Positions 1-8,664 of a stretch of DNA of 64,000 nucleotides are shown one piece after another. Both the position numbers and the translations under genes were made by a program. Origin of the DNA: Variovorax gossypii (GTDB lineage: Bacteria; Pseudomonadota; Gammaproteobacteria; Burkholderiales; Burkholderiaceae_C). The stretch is from positions 1-64,000 of the forward strand of contig NZ_RXOE01000006.1 of the NCBI RefSeq assembly GCF_003965815.1. Reading direction: 5' to 3'. Under the pieces are notes generated by a model. The model was not told where the DNA came from. It saw only the letters and a list, made by a program, of their open reading frames with translations, and searched no databases. The stretch's first letter is position 1, and each line of letters starts with the position of its first letter.

Positions 1-2641
1 TGCCCACGGAGAGCGCACCCAGGAGCGTGCGGTCGGCGGTGTTGAACGGGATCAGCGCGCTGCCCGCGGGGATGTTGCCCGTGCCGGCGGCGATCGCCCG
101 GTCGGAGACGGCGCCCGAGCCGATGGCGACCCCGCCGGCGACGGTCGAGCTGGCGTCCTTGCCCACGGCGACAGCGTCCGCAGCCTGCGCGCCGAGGTTG
201 TCCTCGTTGCCGCCGCCGGTGGATTGCACGCTGAAGTACTTGATCTTGTTGGCCGTGATCGTGGTGTTCAGCTGGCTCACGTTCACCGCGTCGGTGGGGC
301 CCACGCCGGGCGCCACGTTGGTGATCACCGTGTTGTTGGCGTTGATGCCCGTGATCGTCACGCTCGGGCCGCCCGTGATCGTGAGGCCGTTGTTGTTCAT
401 CACCGTGCCGCCCGTGGTCACGCTGGTGAAGCTGGGCGTCGCGCTGGTGGCGATCTGCACCTCGGCGCCGTTCTGCGTGATGGCGATGTTGTTGCCTGCC
501 GTGTAGGTGACGGCGGTGCCCGGAGCGATGTTCTGCACGCTGGTGCCCGTTGCCGTGCCGGTGCCCGTCTGGGCCGTGGTCAGGTTCCAGCCCTTGCCGG
601 CCGTGGTCGCCACCTCCGCGATCGCGTCGTTGGTGGCGGACAGCTGGCTGCCGTTGATGGCATCGGTGGAGGTCCCGGAGATCCTGCCGGCGGCCACGTT
701 GGTGATGGTGCGCTCGGTGCCCGGCGCACCGACGCTGACGGTGCTCGTGGGGTTGATGCCCTGGAACTTGTGCGTCGTGCCGTTGATGGTGACGCTGGGA
801 GTTCCCACGGCCGTCGCGGTGACCGAGCCGGAACCGAGCGCCACGTCGCCCGCGTTGTTGGCGATGGCCGTATCGCCGAAGGCGACCGCGCCTGCCGCCA
901 GCGCCTGGCTGGTGCTGCCGATCGCCACGCTGCCCTGTCCGACCACGGTGTTCTGGAAGCCGATGCCGACCGCGCCCTGCGCCGGCGTGCCGGGCACGCC
1001 CACGGCCTGGCCGCCACCGCCGACCTTGTTGGTGTTGCCCATCGCCACGGAGCCGTTGCCGGTGGCGGTGTTGTCCAGGCCGCTCGCGATCGCGCCGTTG
1101 CCGGTGGCGGTGTTCGGGTCGCCGATGGCCACCGCGCCGTTGCCGTTGGCGACGTTGCCGGAACCGATGGCTACTGCCTTGCCGCCGGTGGCCGTCGAGC
1201 CGTTGCCGATTGCGACTGCGTCTGCGGAGTCGGCGACGGTGTTGAGGCCCATCGCGATCGCGTTGAGCGCGGAGGCCTTGGCGTTGCTGCCGATGGCGAC
1301 CGCCTGCTCACCGGCCGCTGCGGCAAGCGTGCCCACTGCGGTGGCGTTCTTGGCGGCCGCGGTACCGAATCCCAGTGCGGTCCCGCGCGTGGCACTGGCG
1401 GTGGCGTTGTTGCCCATCGCCACGGTGCCATCGGCCGCTGCGTTGGCGCCCGACCCCGCCGCGACCGAGCCGACGCCGCTCGACAGGGCCTGATTGCCCA
1501 TGGCCAGAGAGAAGTCCGCCGAAGCATTGGCGAGGTTGCCGAGTGCCGCGGAGCTGATGCCCGCTGCGTTGGCCAGGGGGCCTATCGCAACCGCGTTGTT
1601 CGCGCTGGCATTCGCATTGAGGCCGATGGAAGTCGTCGCGTTGCTGGCGACGCCGATGCCCGCGTTGGTGCCGATGGCGATGTTGTCGTTGCCCGTTACC
1701 AGGTTGCCCGCCGATGCCTTCAGAGTGGCGTCGTAGGCGACGCTGCCGTCGCCTGTGCCGAAGGCGACGTTGCGCGCTCCTGTGACGCCCGAACCCGCGC
1801 CGCGCATCGCGCTCGCAATGCCTCCCCCCATGGCGGTGTTCCGTGCGCCGCTGACCAGCGTTCCGGCCGCGATACCCACTGCGGCCGAACCTGCATTGGC
1901 GATCGTCGAGCCCGCGCCGGCACCCTGGCCGACCGCGACTGTGCTGTCGCCGACAGCGATCGCTTGCGCACCGAGCGCAAGCGAACTGTTGCCTTGCGCT
2001 CGAGTGCCGTTGCCGAAGGCGGTGGCCGCTTCACTGGTTGCCATTGCCTGGTTTCCCACCGCGACGGCGCGCAACGCGGTTGCCTGGGACAGGGAGCCGA
2101 TGGCAACGGTGCTGAGGGCGTTGGCGGTCACGTCCGTGCCGATGCCGATGGCGCCATCGGCCAGTGCGCCAGTGGTGGGCCCGGTGCGGGCACCCAGATA
2201 GATGGAATTGACGCCTGAGCTGAAGGCCTGAAACCCCAGGGAGATCGAATTCTGTGCGGAGCTGAGGGAGTTGTACCCCACCGCGAGCCCGCCGAGTTGC
2301 TGGGCTTGCGCAAGAGAACCGAGCGCGGTGGCCCCGATCCCCGAGGCCTTCGATTCGAACCCCATGCACGAGGCGGTGCTGTTGTACGCGTTGAAAGGCG
2401 ACGCCGAGCAGTCGACCGACTGCGCCTGCGCCGGGGCGGAGCATCCGGCCCAGCCCAGCGTCAGCAATGCCGTCATGACCCCCGCGCGCAGGCGCCCTGA
2501 AGGGGGCAGCGTGAGCGCGCCGTTCGCGGCGGAGGCCGCCACGCGGCTTGCGCCGCGGCTGCCGCGTGCACTGGCGGTTTCAGACGCCGCAACCCAGGCG
2601 CCAAGGGACTCGTTCCACAGAGAGCGGTAAGTTTTATTCAT
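1..2641 (-). CDS. Trimeric autotransporter adhesin (YadA/Hia type), N-terminal part, cut by window edge
   Basis: About 880 codons are visible and the frame runs open to the window edge, so the C-terminal membrane anchor lies outside. The start at 2641 follows a GGATGGAG ribosome site and opens with MNKTYRSLWNESLGAWV, the extended signal peptide (ESPR) of type V secreted proteins. A hydrophobic stretch and a likely cleavage after Ala-Gln-Ala near residue 73 follow. From about residue 100 the protein is built of 14-16-residue YadA-head repeats of the kind AVG..A.A.G..S.ALG. A neck/connector segment (ITNVAAGRISGTSTDAINGSQL region, about residues 640-670) is followed by more repeats. The family forms surface trimers that bind host or abiotic surfaces. 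The visible part has no frameshift. The head ligand cannot be predicted. Confidence 0.9.
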   Translation of the reverse strand, partial: MNKTYRSLWNESLGAWVAASETASARGSRGASRVAASAANGALTLPPSGRLRAGVMTALLTLGWAGCSAPAQAQSVDCSASPFNAYNSTASCMGFESKASGIGATALGSLAQAQQLGGLAVGYNSLSSAQNSISLGFQAFSSGVNSIYLGARTGPTTGALADGAIGIGTDVTANALSTVAIGSLSQATALRAVAVGNQAMATSEAATAFGNGTRAQGNSSLALGAQAIAVGDSTVAVGQGAGAGSTIANAGSAAVGIAAGTLVSGARNTAMGGGIASAMRGAGSGVTGARNVAFGTGDGSVAYDATLKASAGNLVTGNDNIAIGTNAGIGVASNATTSIGLNANASANNAVAIGPLANAAGISSAALGNLANASADFSLAMGNQALSSGVGSVAAGSGANAAADGTVAMGNNATASATRGTALGFGTAAAKNATAVGTLAAAAGEQAVAIGSNAKASALNAIAMGLNTVADSADAVAIGNGSTATGGKAVAIGSGNVANGNGAVAIGDPNTATGNGAIASGLDNTATGNGSVAMGNTNKVGGGGQAVGVPGTPAQGAVGIGFQNTVVGQGSVAIGSTSQALAAGAVAFGDTAIANNAGDVALGSGSVTATAVGTPSVTINGTTHKFQGINPTSTVSVGAPGTERTITNVAAGRISGTSTDAINGSQLSATNDAIAEVATTAGKGWNLTTAQTGTGTATGTSVQNIAPGTAVTYTAGNNIAITQNGAEVQIATSATPSFTSVTTGGTVMNNNGLTITGGPSVTITGINANNTVITNVAPGVGPTDAVNVSQLNTTITANKIKYFSVQSTGGGNEDNLGAQAADAVAVGKDASSTVAGGVAIGSGAVSDRAIAAGTGNIPAGSALIPFNTADRTLLGALSVG

Positions 2642-3190
2642 GAGCTCCATCCATCCGTTTGAAAGGCTGATCGAATGGCTGAAGACCATTCGGCCCCCTG
2701 GTTTTTTTAATTATTTGCAGCCGGCAAATCTAAAAAAACGAATGGAATCAAGCAATCTAAAATGTCTCTTTTTGGAGTCATTTAGAAGAATAAAAGCGAA
2801 TTTTCAATTGAACCGTCAAATTCAATAGTAATCCAAAGATACCAATGAATTATTTTCTTACTATGCAATTTCTCATTTGGCAATGAAGTTATTCTTCGTA
2901 ATCATCAATTCGATATCAATGACAATGAAAATGTTATTTGTCTTTGATGGGATGGACGGGTAGACGCGCCCGTACGCGAGGTGAGAGAGGAAAGGGAAGC
3001 AACCGGCCTGCAAGGCAGGATTTCATGAGTACGTTGGGATACGTTTCGACCAATTGACGGCCGCTTTTCCGAATTTCCATTGCCCGCGAACAATGACTCG
3101 CCAAAAATTATCCGAACTAAGTCGAATTAATTGCTTCACGCGCAAAAAAACAGCACCGGCAGCGCAAAAAAGCACCAGTCGGTCAAACAC
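2642..3190. other. AT-rich intergenic region
   Basis: About 550 bases without a convincing gene. Bases 2700-2940 are strikingly AT-rich, with several T and A runs, against the GC-rich surroundings. The adhesin promoter (reading leftward) should lie here, but no single -35/-10 pair stands out. The only short frame (2640-2828, plus) resembles no family and has low-complexity codon use. The composition suggests foreign DNA or a silenced promoter region. That is inference. Confidence 0.55.
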
Positions 3191-3191
3191 G

Positions 3192-3412
3192 CGAATCGAC
3201 CTGGAACGCATGCGCACAGCGAGAAAAGAGATTTCCGGCGTTTTTCTCGACACCCCGCAATTCGAATGCTCCGCCCTCGGCGAACTCCTGGGCTGCGAGT
3301 TCATCGTCAAGCTCGAGACCGCCAACCCGATCGGCTGCTTCAAGGGACGCGGGACGGAGGTCGTGACCTCGCGGATCGCCGCGAGCCCCGGTTCCAAGGC
3401 CGCGGTAGCAGG
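3192..3412 (+). pseudogene. N-terminal remnant of a PLP-dependent threonine/serine dehydratase
   Basis: The frame encodes about 75 residues that read like the beginning of a threonine dehydratase-type fold II PLP enzyme. A TPQFECSALGELLGCEF segment is followed by VKLETANPIGCFKGRGTE, which matches the family motif around the PLP-binding lysine (usually SFK.RGA). Homology stops soon after, near SPGSKAAVAGG, just where the downstream asparagine-containing loop should start. The frame then runs into the 3' end of the convergent monooxygenase gene. A complete enzyme has more than 300 residues, so this is a deletion remnant. The true start is unclear; an ATG lies at 3210. Confidence 0.6.
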
Positions 3413-3429
3413 CGGCCGGCCGGTTCAGC

Positions 3430-4551
3430 TCACTTCGCGAACCTGGCCGCGTACTCGCGGAACATCGCGTTGCGCTCGTCGAGCGCTTCCTGCGTGGGCG
3501 GCACCATGATCGGAGCGCCTTCGCCGGCGAAGGCCTGGCACTGCTCCACATAGGGCCGCAGGCGTTCGTGATAGAGCGGCGATGCCGCCTCCATGTTGCC
3601 GCCGGCCTCGGTCCAGGTGCTCGCCAGGAGCTCCGCCGACACCATCGCCAGCGTCGTTCCCATGCCCGACAGCAGCGCCGCGCAGTGACCCGCGTCGCCG
3701 ATGACCGCGACGTTGCCGCGCGTCCAGCCCGGCATGCGGGTCTGGCTGACCGAATCGAAGTAGAAGCCCCTGGCGTCGGGATCGACGAACGCCTCGCGCA
3801 TCGCGGGCACCTGCCACGCGTCGACGCGGGAAAGGAGCCGGTCGATCAGCCGCCGTTGCGCATCGAGGTCGCGGTAGTCGTAGTCGATCTCGGGGCTGGC
3901 CGCGAGCATCATTCCCTGCGGACCGTCGCCCGCATCGCGCACGGCGATCGTGAGGCCGGGCACGTTGAGCATGGCGCGGTGCCACGTCCGGTCAGCCGGA
4001 AGATCGACCAGCGCGACGTAGTGGCCGAAGTGCCGGACGTAATCTTTCTCCGGCCCGAAGGCGAGCCGGCGCACGTTGGAATGCAGGCCGTCGGCACCCA
4101 CGACGAGGTCGTACCGCCCCCGCAGCCCGTCCGCGAAGACGACATCCACGCCGCTCGCCCCATCGGCGATCGCCGCGATGGAGGCCTTGAAGCGGAACTC
4201 CACGCCGTCGGGTATGGCGTCCAGCAGGATCCGGTTGAGCCGGTCCCGCGTGATCTCGATGTCGTCGTCGGTCTCGTTGGCGAACCAGCGCAGGTCGAGG
4301 GTCGCGACCTGCGCTCCCGTACCGTCGAGCACCGGCGCCGGCTCGAGGATGGCGACCTTCTCTTCCTCGATCCTCGCGAGGATGCCCATCCGTTGCGCGG
4401 TTGCGAGCGCACGACCGCGAACGTCGATGGGCGCGCCGCCGGGGCGCAGTCCGTCGGCGCGCTCCACGACCGTCACCCGGTGGCCGAGGCGGGCGAACCA
4501 GCAGGCCGCCGAAAGGCCAGCCATGCTGGCGCCGGAGATGAGAACGTCCAT
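3430..4551 (-). CDS. FAD-dependent aromatic-ring-type monooxygenase
   Basis: 373 residues of the PHBH/TetX flavoprotein monooxygenase fold. The N-terminus has the FAD Rossmann motif (ISGASMAGLSAACWFARLG, ending in VVER, residues 5-30). The first small residue after the initial Gly differs from the usual GxGxxG. GADGLHS at 152-158 is the DG motif and IGDAGHC at 274-280 is the GD motif that contacts FAD. The start at 4551 has an AGGAGC ribosome site. It is the last gene of a minus-strand operon, 18 bases after the solute receptor. Such enzymes hydroxylate aromatic or enolic substrates with NAD(P)H and O2. Here it probably hydroxylates the compound imported by the adjacent ABC system; that role is inferred from context. 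Confidence 0.85.
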   Translation of the reverse strand: MDVLISGASMAGLSAACWFARLGHRVTVVERADGLRPGGAPIDVRGRALATAQRMGILARIEEEKVAILEPAPVLDGTGAQVATLDLRWFANETDDDIEITRDRLNRILLDAIPDGVEFRFKASIAAIADGASGVDVVFADGLRGRYDLVVGADGLHSNVRRLAFGPEKDYVRHFGHYVALVDLPADRTWHRAMLNVPGLTIAVRDAGDGPQGMMLAASPEIDYDYRDLDAQRRLIDRLLSRVDAWQVPAMREAFVDPDARGFYFDSVSQTRMPGWTRGNVAVIGDAGHCAALLSGMGTTLAMVSAELLASTWTEAGGNMEAASPLYHERLRPYVEQCQAFAGEGAPIMVPPTQEALDERNAMFREYAARFAK

Positions 4552-4569
4552 GGCCTGCTCCTTCGCCTG

Positions 4570-5673
4570 CTACAGCCTGAATTCCCTGGCCATCCGGATC
4601 ACCGCCTGCTTGTCGAAGGCGTTGATGTCGTCGATCAGCTCGTTGGTGAACAGCCGGTTCGGGTCGCCGAGTTCGCTGGCCAGCTTCGGGTTCTTGCTGC
4701 TCTCGGCCGTCATCTCGATGTTGGCCTTCCACTCGGCCACCGACGACGCTCCCATGCGCTGGTCCGGATCGTCGGGCCGGCGCATCCAGCTGTTCCTGCG
4801 GTCCTTGAGGATGAATGCCAGCTCCTTGCGCGCCTCGTCCTCGCTGCGGCCCTTGGGCCTGCTCTCGGGGTACGTGGCCCAGTGCAGGTCGATCGCCGCA
4901 TCGAGGTTCGCGTTCGAGAAGAGAGTCGACTTCGCGATGCCCTGGAACAGCGCCACCAGCGCCTTGCGGTCGTCCTTGAGCAGCTTGCGCGGCACGCACA
5001 GCCAGCCCGAGCCCAACTGCGCGAACTTCGGCGTGAGCGGCACGTAGCGCAGCTTCGTTCCCACCAGTTCGATGCGCGCGGCGGCGGTGTCGAAGGCCAC
5101 CATCGCGTCCACGCGGTCGTTGTCGATCGCCGCGCCGGCCGGCGCGCCGTCGCCGATGGCGATGTACTCGCAGCGGTCGTCCTTCAGCCCCAGCTCGGCC
5201 AGCATGATCTTCGTGATGACGATGCCGGTGTCGCCCTGGCTGCGCACGCCGATGCGCTTGCCCGCGAGGTCCGCGGCCGACCTGATCGGGCTGCCGGGCT
5301 TCACGACGATCACGTTCGCATTGCGCGGCAGCCACTTGTAGACGCTCACCAGGTCGAGCGACGGATCCTTCGCCATCGCCGGCAGCAGGATGCCCGGCAC
5401 CGCCGGCCCGAAGTCCACGTGCCCAGCGCGCAGGCTCTGCAGCGCCTGGGTCATGCTCGACATGTTGACGTACTCCACGTCCACGCCTTTCGACTTGTAG
5501 AAGTCGAGCCTGGGGTGCTGGCCCGCGGTGGTGAAGCACTGCTGCGGATCGTTCACCGCAGCGGTGTTCGCCACCTTCATCACCCGTACGCCCTGCGCCT
5601 GCGCCAGTGCCGGCAGGCCGGCTGCAAGACCGAGGGCGCCGAGGCCCAGGCCGAAATCACGTCGCGTCAACAT
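4570..5673 (-). CDS. ABC importer substrate-binding protein, NitT/TauT (SsuA-like) type
   Basis: 367 residues with a Tat-like signal (TRRDFGLGLGALGLAAGLP) and cleavage near ALAQA. The mature protein has the family's early segment on targeting of a small organic solute (VEYVNMSSMTQALQSLRAG, then the PGSPIRSAADLAGKRIGVRS hinge region) typical of nitrate/taurine/alkanesulfonate receptors. I chose the start at 5673 because AAGGAG lies just upstream; an in-frame ATG at 5691 is possible. It is co-transcribed with the permease and ATPase upstream. In Comamonadaceae such receptors serve sulfonates, aromatic acids and thiamine precursors, so the ligand here is open. Neighbouring monooxygenase and VOC genes favour an aromatic or heterocyclic acid. 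Confidence 0.85.
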   Translation of the reverse strand: MLTRRDFGLGLGALGLAAGLPALAQAQGVRVMKVANTAAVNDPQQCFTTAGQHPRLDFYKSKGVDVEYVNMSSMTQALQSLRAGHVDFGPAVPGILLPAMAKDPSLDLVSVYKWLPRNANVIVVKPGSPIRSAADLAGKRIGVRSQGDTGIVITKIMLAELGLKDDRCEYIAIGDGAPAGAAIDNDRVDAMVAFDTAAARIELVGTKLRYVPLTPKFAQLGSGWLCVPRKLLKDDRKALVALFQGIAKSTLFSNANLDAAIDLHWATYPESRPKGRSEDEARKELAFILKDRRNSWMRRPDDPDQRMGASSVAEWKANIEMTAESSKNPKLASELGDPNRLFTNELIDDINAFDKQAVIRMAREFRL

Positions 5674-5724
5674 GGCTCGCTCCTTCTTCATGCGAAAAGA
5701 AATGCGGGATCAGGAATGCGCGGC

Positions 5725-6618
5725 TCAGACGTTCACCGTCCGCTGCTGCGAGGCGTCGGCCGGCATCCAGTGCAGCACGCGGCGCTGGATGCGGCGCAGC
5801 AGGTCGCTCAGCACGATGCCGATCACCGACAGCACCACGCACACCGCGAAGCTGCCGCCGGTGTCGGCCTGCGCTTCCATCTGCAGGATGAGCACGCCGA
5901 GCCCCGCCTGCGCGCCGACGAACTCGCCCACCACCGCGCCCACCACGCTGAAGGCGGCGGCCATGTTCAGCCCCGCGAAGATGTACGGCAGCGCGCTCGG
6001 AAACTTCGCCTTGCGGAAGATCTGCCACTGCGTCGCCGAGAGCGAGCGCAGCAGGTCGATCCGGTCCGGGTCCACCGCCTTGAAGCCCGCGATGCTGGTC
6101 ACCAGCACCGGGAAGAAGGTGAGCAGGCAGATGATCATCACCTTCGAGCCGATGCCGAAGCCCAGCCACACCACGATGATCGGCGCGACCGCCACCTTGG
6201 GCACGCTCTGCAGCGCCGCGACGTAGGGCTCCAGCAGCGCCTCGACCTTCGGCATCTGCGACACCACGATGCCGATCGCGAGACCCACGCCGCTGCCGAT
6301 GAGAAAGCCCAGAAGAATCTCGGTCACCGTCACGCCGCCGTGGTACCAGAAGCCGTCCTTCGCCAGGGGCCCGGTGGCGAGGCCGCGCCACAGCGCGACG
6401 GCGATGTCGCTCACCGGCGGTACCAGGTGCTTCGGCACCTTGAAGAGCCGCACGGCCCCTTCCCACGACCCGAGCAGCGCGACGAGCAGCAGGATCGACT
6501 GCACCCGTGTCGACGCGAGAGGATTGGCGCGGCGCCGCGGCTTCTCCCTTGCCGGGATCGAAGGGCGAGCCGCGGACGGCGCGGCGGAATCGGTCTTGGC
6601 GAGCATGGCGGTGGTCAT
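5725..6618 (-). CDS. ABC importer permease, NitT/TauT (SsuC-like) type
   Basis: 297 residues with about six membrane segments and a BPD-transport inner-membrane domain. A charged N-terminal tail (about 50 residues) precedes the first helix. The EAA-like coupling segment is visible as AAAFSVVGAVVGEFVGAQ. The start at 6618 has an AGGGGG ribosome site and leaves 13 bases after the ATPase stop; a longer frame from 6651 would overlap the ATPase. It forms the channel of the importer with the ATPase upstream and the receptor downstream. Confidence 0.85.
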   Translation of the reverse strand: MTTAMLAKTDSAAPSAARPSIPAREKPRRRANPLASTRVQSILLLVALLGSWEGAVRLFKVPKHLVPPVSDIAVALWRGLATGPLAKDGFWYHGGVTVTEILLGFLIGSGVGLAIGIVVSQMPKVEALLEPYVAALQSVPKVAVAPIIVVWLGFGIGSKVMIICLLTFFPVLVTSIAGFKAVDPDRIDLLRSLSATQWQIFRKAKFPSALPYIFAGLNMAAAFSVVGAVVGEFVGAQAGLGVLILQMEAQADTGGSFAVCVVLSVIGIVLSDLLRRIQRRVLHWMPADASQQRTVNV

Positions 6619-6631
6619 CGGGAGCCCCCTG

Positions 6632-7444
6632 TCAGTCGAATGAAGCTGCATGCGAGAAGCGCTCGCGGATCGATGCGGACGCGGCGGCGAAGGCGGGATG
6701 CGACATCACCTCCATCGACCGCGGGCGCGGCAGGTCGACGGGCAGCACGCGCTCGAGCGTGCCGGGGCGCGGCGACATCACGAACACCCTGTCGCCGAGG
6801 AACACCGCCTCTGGAATCGAATGCGTGATGAGCACCACCGTCTTGCCGCTTTCCATCCAGATGCGCTGCAGCTCCAGGTTCATGCGCTCGCGCGTCATCG
6901 CGTCGAGCGCGCCGAAGGGCTCGTCCATCAGCAGGATCTTCGGGTCGTGCAGCAGCGCCCGCGCGATCGAGGCGCGCTGCTGCATGCCACCGCTCAGCTG
7001 GCGCGGCAGCTTGTGCTCGAAGCCTTCGAGTCGGACCATCTGCAGCAGCTGCATCGCCCGCTCGCGCGCCTGCTTCGCGGGAATGCCGAGCACCTCGGCC
7101 GGCAGCATCACGTTCTCGAGGATGGTGCGCCATGGCAGCAGGATCGAGCTCTGGAACACCACGCCCACGTCGCGCCGCGTGCCGCGGATCGGCTGTCCGT
7201 CGAGCACCACGCGGCCGATGTCGTAGTCGAGCAGGCCCGCGAGGATGCGCAGCAGCGTGCTCTTGCCGCAGCCGCTCGGTCCCACGATGGTCACGAAGCT
7301 GCCCTGCTCGATGCCGCAGTCGATGTCCTTCAGCGCGAGCACGCCTCCACCGCCGTCGCCGAAGTGCTTGGAGAGCCCTTCGATGCGGATGTAGTCGGGG
7401 CGCCCGCGCGCGCCTGCGGTCGCGCGTTCATGGTTCGTGCTCAT
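6632..7444 (-). CDS. ABC importer ATPase, NitT/TauT (SsuB-like) type
   Basis: 270 residues with all ABC motifs: Walker A GPSGCGKSTLL, Q-loop VVFQSSILLPW, signature LSGGMQQR, Walker B ILLMDEPFGALD and the switch histidine in LITHS. The spacing and the LSGGMQQR signature are those of the SsuB/TauB subfamily. The gene lies 30 bases after the alpha/beta hydrolase and 13 bases before the permease, so transport and catabolism are on one transcript. It powers import by the membrane permease. Confidence 0.9.
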   Translation of the reverse strand: MSTNHERATAGARGRPDYIRIEGLSKHFGDGGGGVLALKDIDCGIEQGSFVTIVGPSGCGKSTLLRILAGLLDYDIGRVVLDGQPIRGTRRDVGVVFQSSILLPWRTILENVMLPAEVLGIPAKQARERAMQLLQMVRLEGFEHKLPRQLSGGMQQRASIARALLHDPKILLMDEPFGALDAMTRERMNLELQRIWMESGKTVVLITHSIPEAVFLGDRVFVMSPRPGTLERVLPVDLPRPRSMEVMSHPAFAAASASIRERFSHAASFD

Positions 7445-7474
7445 GGCCTGGCTCCTTCGGGTTTCAGGTCTCGA

Positions 7475-8251
7475 TCAGGTCTCTAGGAAGCGGACGATGT
7501 GCTGCGCCAGCACCTGCGGCGCCTGCATCGCGGTGACGTGGCCGACGCCGGGCAGCAGCACCGCATCGGCGCCGCGGATGCGGCCGGCCATCGAGAGCGT
7601 CACGCTCGCGGGCACCACGCGGTCGAGTTCGCCCGCCAGCACCAGCGTGGGTGCGAGGATGTCGGCTGCGCCTTGCTCGAGCGCGGTCTGCACGGTCTCG
7701 GCTCGCCGGGTGGCACGCGCCGATCCGGGCCGTGCGTTGGCGAACAGGCGCCGCAGTTCGGGCCGCTCCGCGAGAAAGGCTTCGGGAAAGAACCAGGTCG
7801 CCAGTTCCTCCGCCGTGGCCGGCAGGTCGCGGCGCAGCTCGCCCAGGCGCCGCGCGTCGGGACACAGCTCTTCGTACGGCCTCGGCAGCGGCCATGTGCT
7901 GCCCAGCACGAGGTGATCGACCGAACGCGGATGCATCAGCGCCAGCGCCTGCGCGACGCGGCCGCCGAAAGACGAGCCGAACACGTGCGCACGCCTGAAC
8001 CCCAGCGCCTTGACGAGCCGCTGCGCATCGTCCGCCAGGTCGGCGAGCGTCGACGCGCGCTCCGGCCCCTCGGTCTCGCCGCAGTCGCGCTGGTCGTAGG
8101 CGATCACGGTGAAGTGCTTCGACAGGTGCGGCACCAGCGCCGCGAACATCTGCCGCGAGGCCTCCGCGCCGTGCATCAGCAGCAGCGGCGGGCCGTCGCC
8201 CTCGCGGTCGAAGGCGATGCGCAGCTCGCCCGCCTGCACGAAGCTCGTCAT
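7475..8251 (-). CDS. Alpha/beta hydrolase
   Basis: 258 residues with a complete catalytic triad: nucleophile elbow GSSFGG (Ser94), Asp in GELDRVVP and His in GVGHV. The oxyanion HG motif is LLMHGAE. Length and motifs fit the meta-cleavage-product hydrolase / enol-lactonase / deformylase group. The start overlaps the VOC gene stop by 4 bases (ATGA), so the two are translationally coupled. Within the operon it probably hydrolyses a C-C or ester/amide bond of a ring-opened intermediate. The exact reaction cannot be read from the sequence. Confidence 0.85.
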   Translation of the reverse strand: MTSFVQAGELRIAFDREGDGPPLLLMHGAEASRQMFAALVPHLSKHFTVIAYDQRDCGETEGPERASTLADLADDAQRLVKALGFRRAHVFGSSFGGRVAQALALMHPRSVDHLVLGSTWPLPRPYEELCPDARRLGELRRDLPATAEELATWFFPEAFLAERPELRRLFANARPGSARATRRAETVQTALEQGAADILAPTLVLAGELDRVVPASVTLSMAGRIRGADAVLLPGVGHVTAMQAPQVLAQHIVRFLET

Positions 8252-8664
8252 GCGGCGCTCCCTTCTTCCAGGTCCATCCAGAAGGTCATCTCGATCTTCA
8301 GGCCGCGCGGATCGTGCAGGAAGAGCTGGTGGATCGCCCAGCCGGGAATGGGCGCCTCGGCGAACGGAATGTCCAGTGCGCGCAGGTGTTCGCGCATCTC
8401 GGCCAGTCCGCGCGAGCGGAACGAGATGTGGTCGACGTGGCCGGTGACGGGCCCGTCCGCATCGCCAGGTCCATCAGGCGTCGACAGGTGTGCGTAGAGA
8501 TGAACGATGGGCTGGCCATCCGCGTACAGCCACGCGCCGGGCGCTGGAATCTCCGGCCGCGCACCGACCGTGAGGCGCATCACGCGCGTGTAGAAATCGA
8601 CCAGCGGCGGCAGCTCGTCCGGCGTGCAGCGGATGGTGAAGTGATGCAAGGCAGTCACAGGCAT
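8248..8664 (-). CDS. VOC-family (glyoxalase/extradiol dioxygenase fold) protein
   Basis: 138 residues, a single vicinal-oxygen-chelate domain pair. Likely metal ligands are visible: His in LHHFTIRC near the N-terminus, His in HVDHISF in the middle and Glu in KIEMTFW near the end. This is the 2-His-1-Glu pattern of type I extradiol enzymes and glyoxalases. GGAGGAG precedes the start. The gene overlaps the GAF gene stop by 10 bases and the hydrolase start by 4. Beside a flavin monooxygenase and a hydrolase it could be a small ring-cleaving dioxygenase. An isomerase or a binding protein is also possible. Confidence 0.8.
   Translation of the reverse strand: MPVTALHHFTIRCTPDELPPLVDFYTRVMRLTVGARPEIPAPGAWLYADGQPIVHLYAHLSTPDGPGDADGPVTGHVDHISFRSRGLAEMREHLRALDIPFAEAPIPGWAIHQLFLHDPRGLKIEMTFWMDLEEGSAA

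Noticed and set aside
224-2218. Plus-strand frame of 664 codons over the adhesin gene
   Set aside because: Shadow of the repeated Gly/Ala/Val codons of the head repeats on the other strand.
2640-2828. Possible 62-codon gene in the AT-rich region
   Set aside because: No family likeness, no ribosome site, and it overlaps the adhesin leader.
3568-6828. Plus-strand open frame of 1086 codons
   Set aside because: Runs antisense across three well-supported genes and reads as Arg/His/Ala-rich noise.
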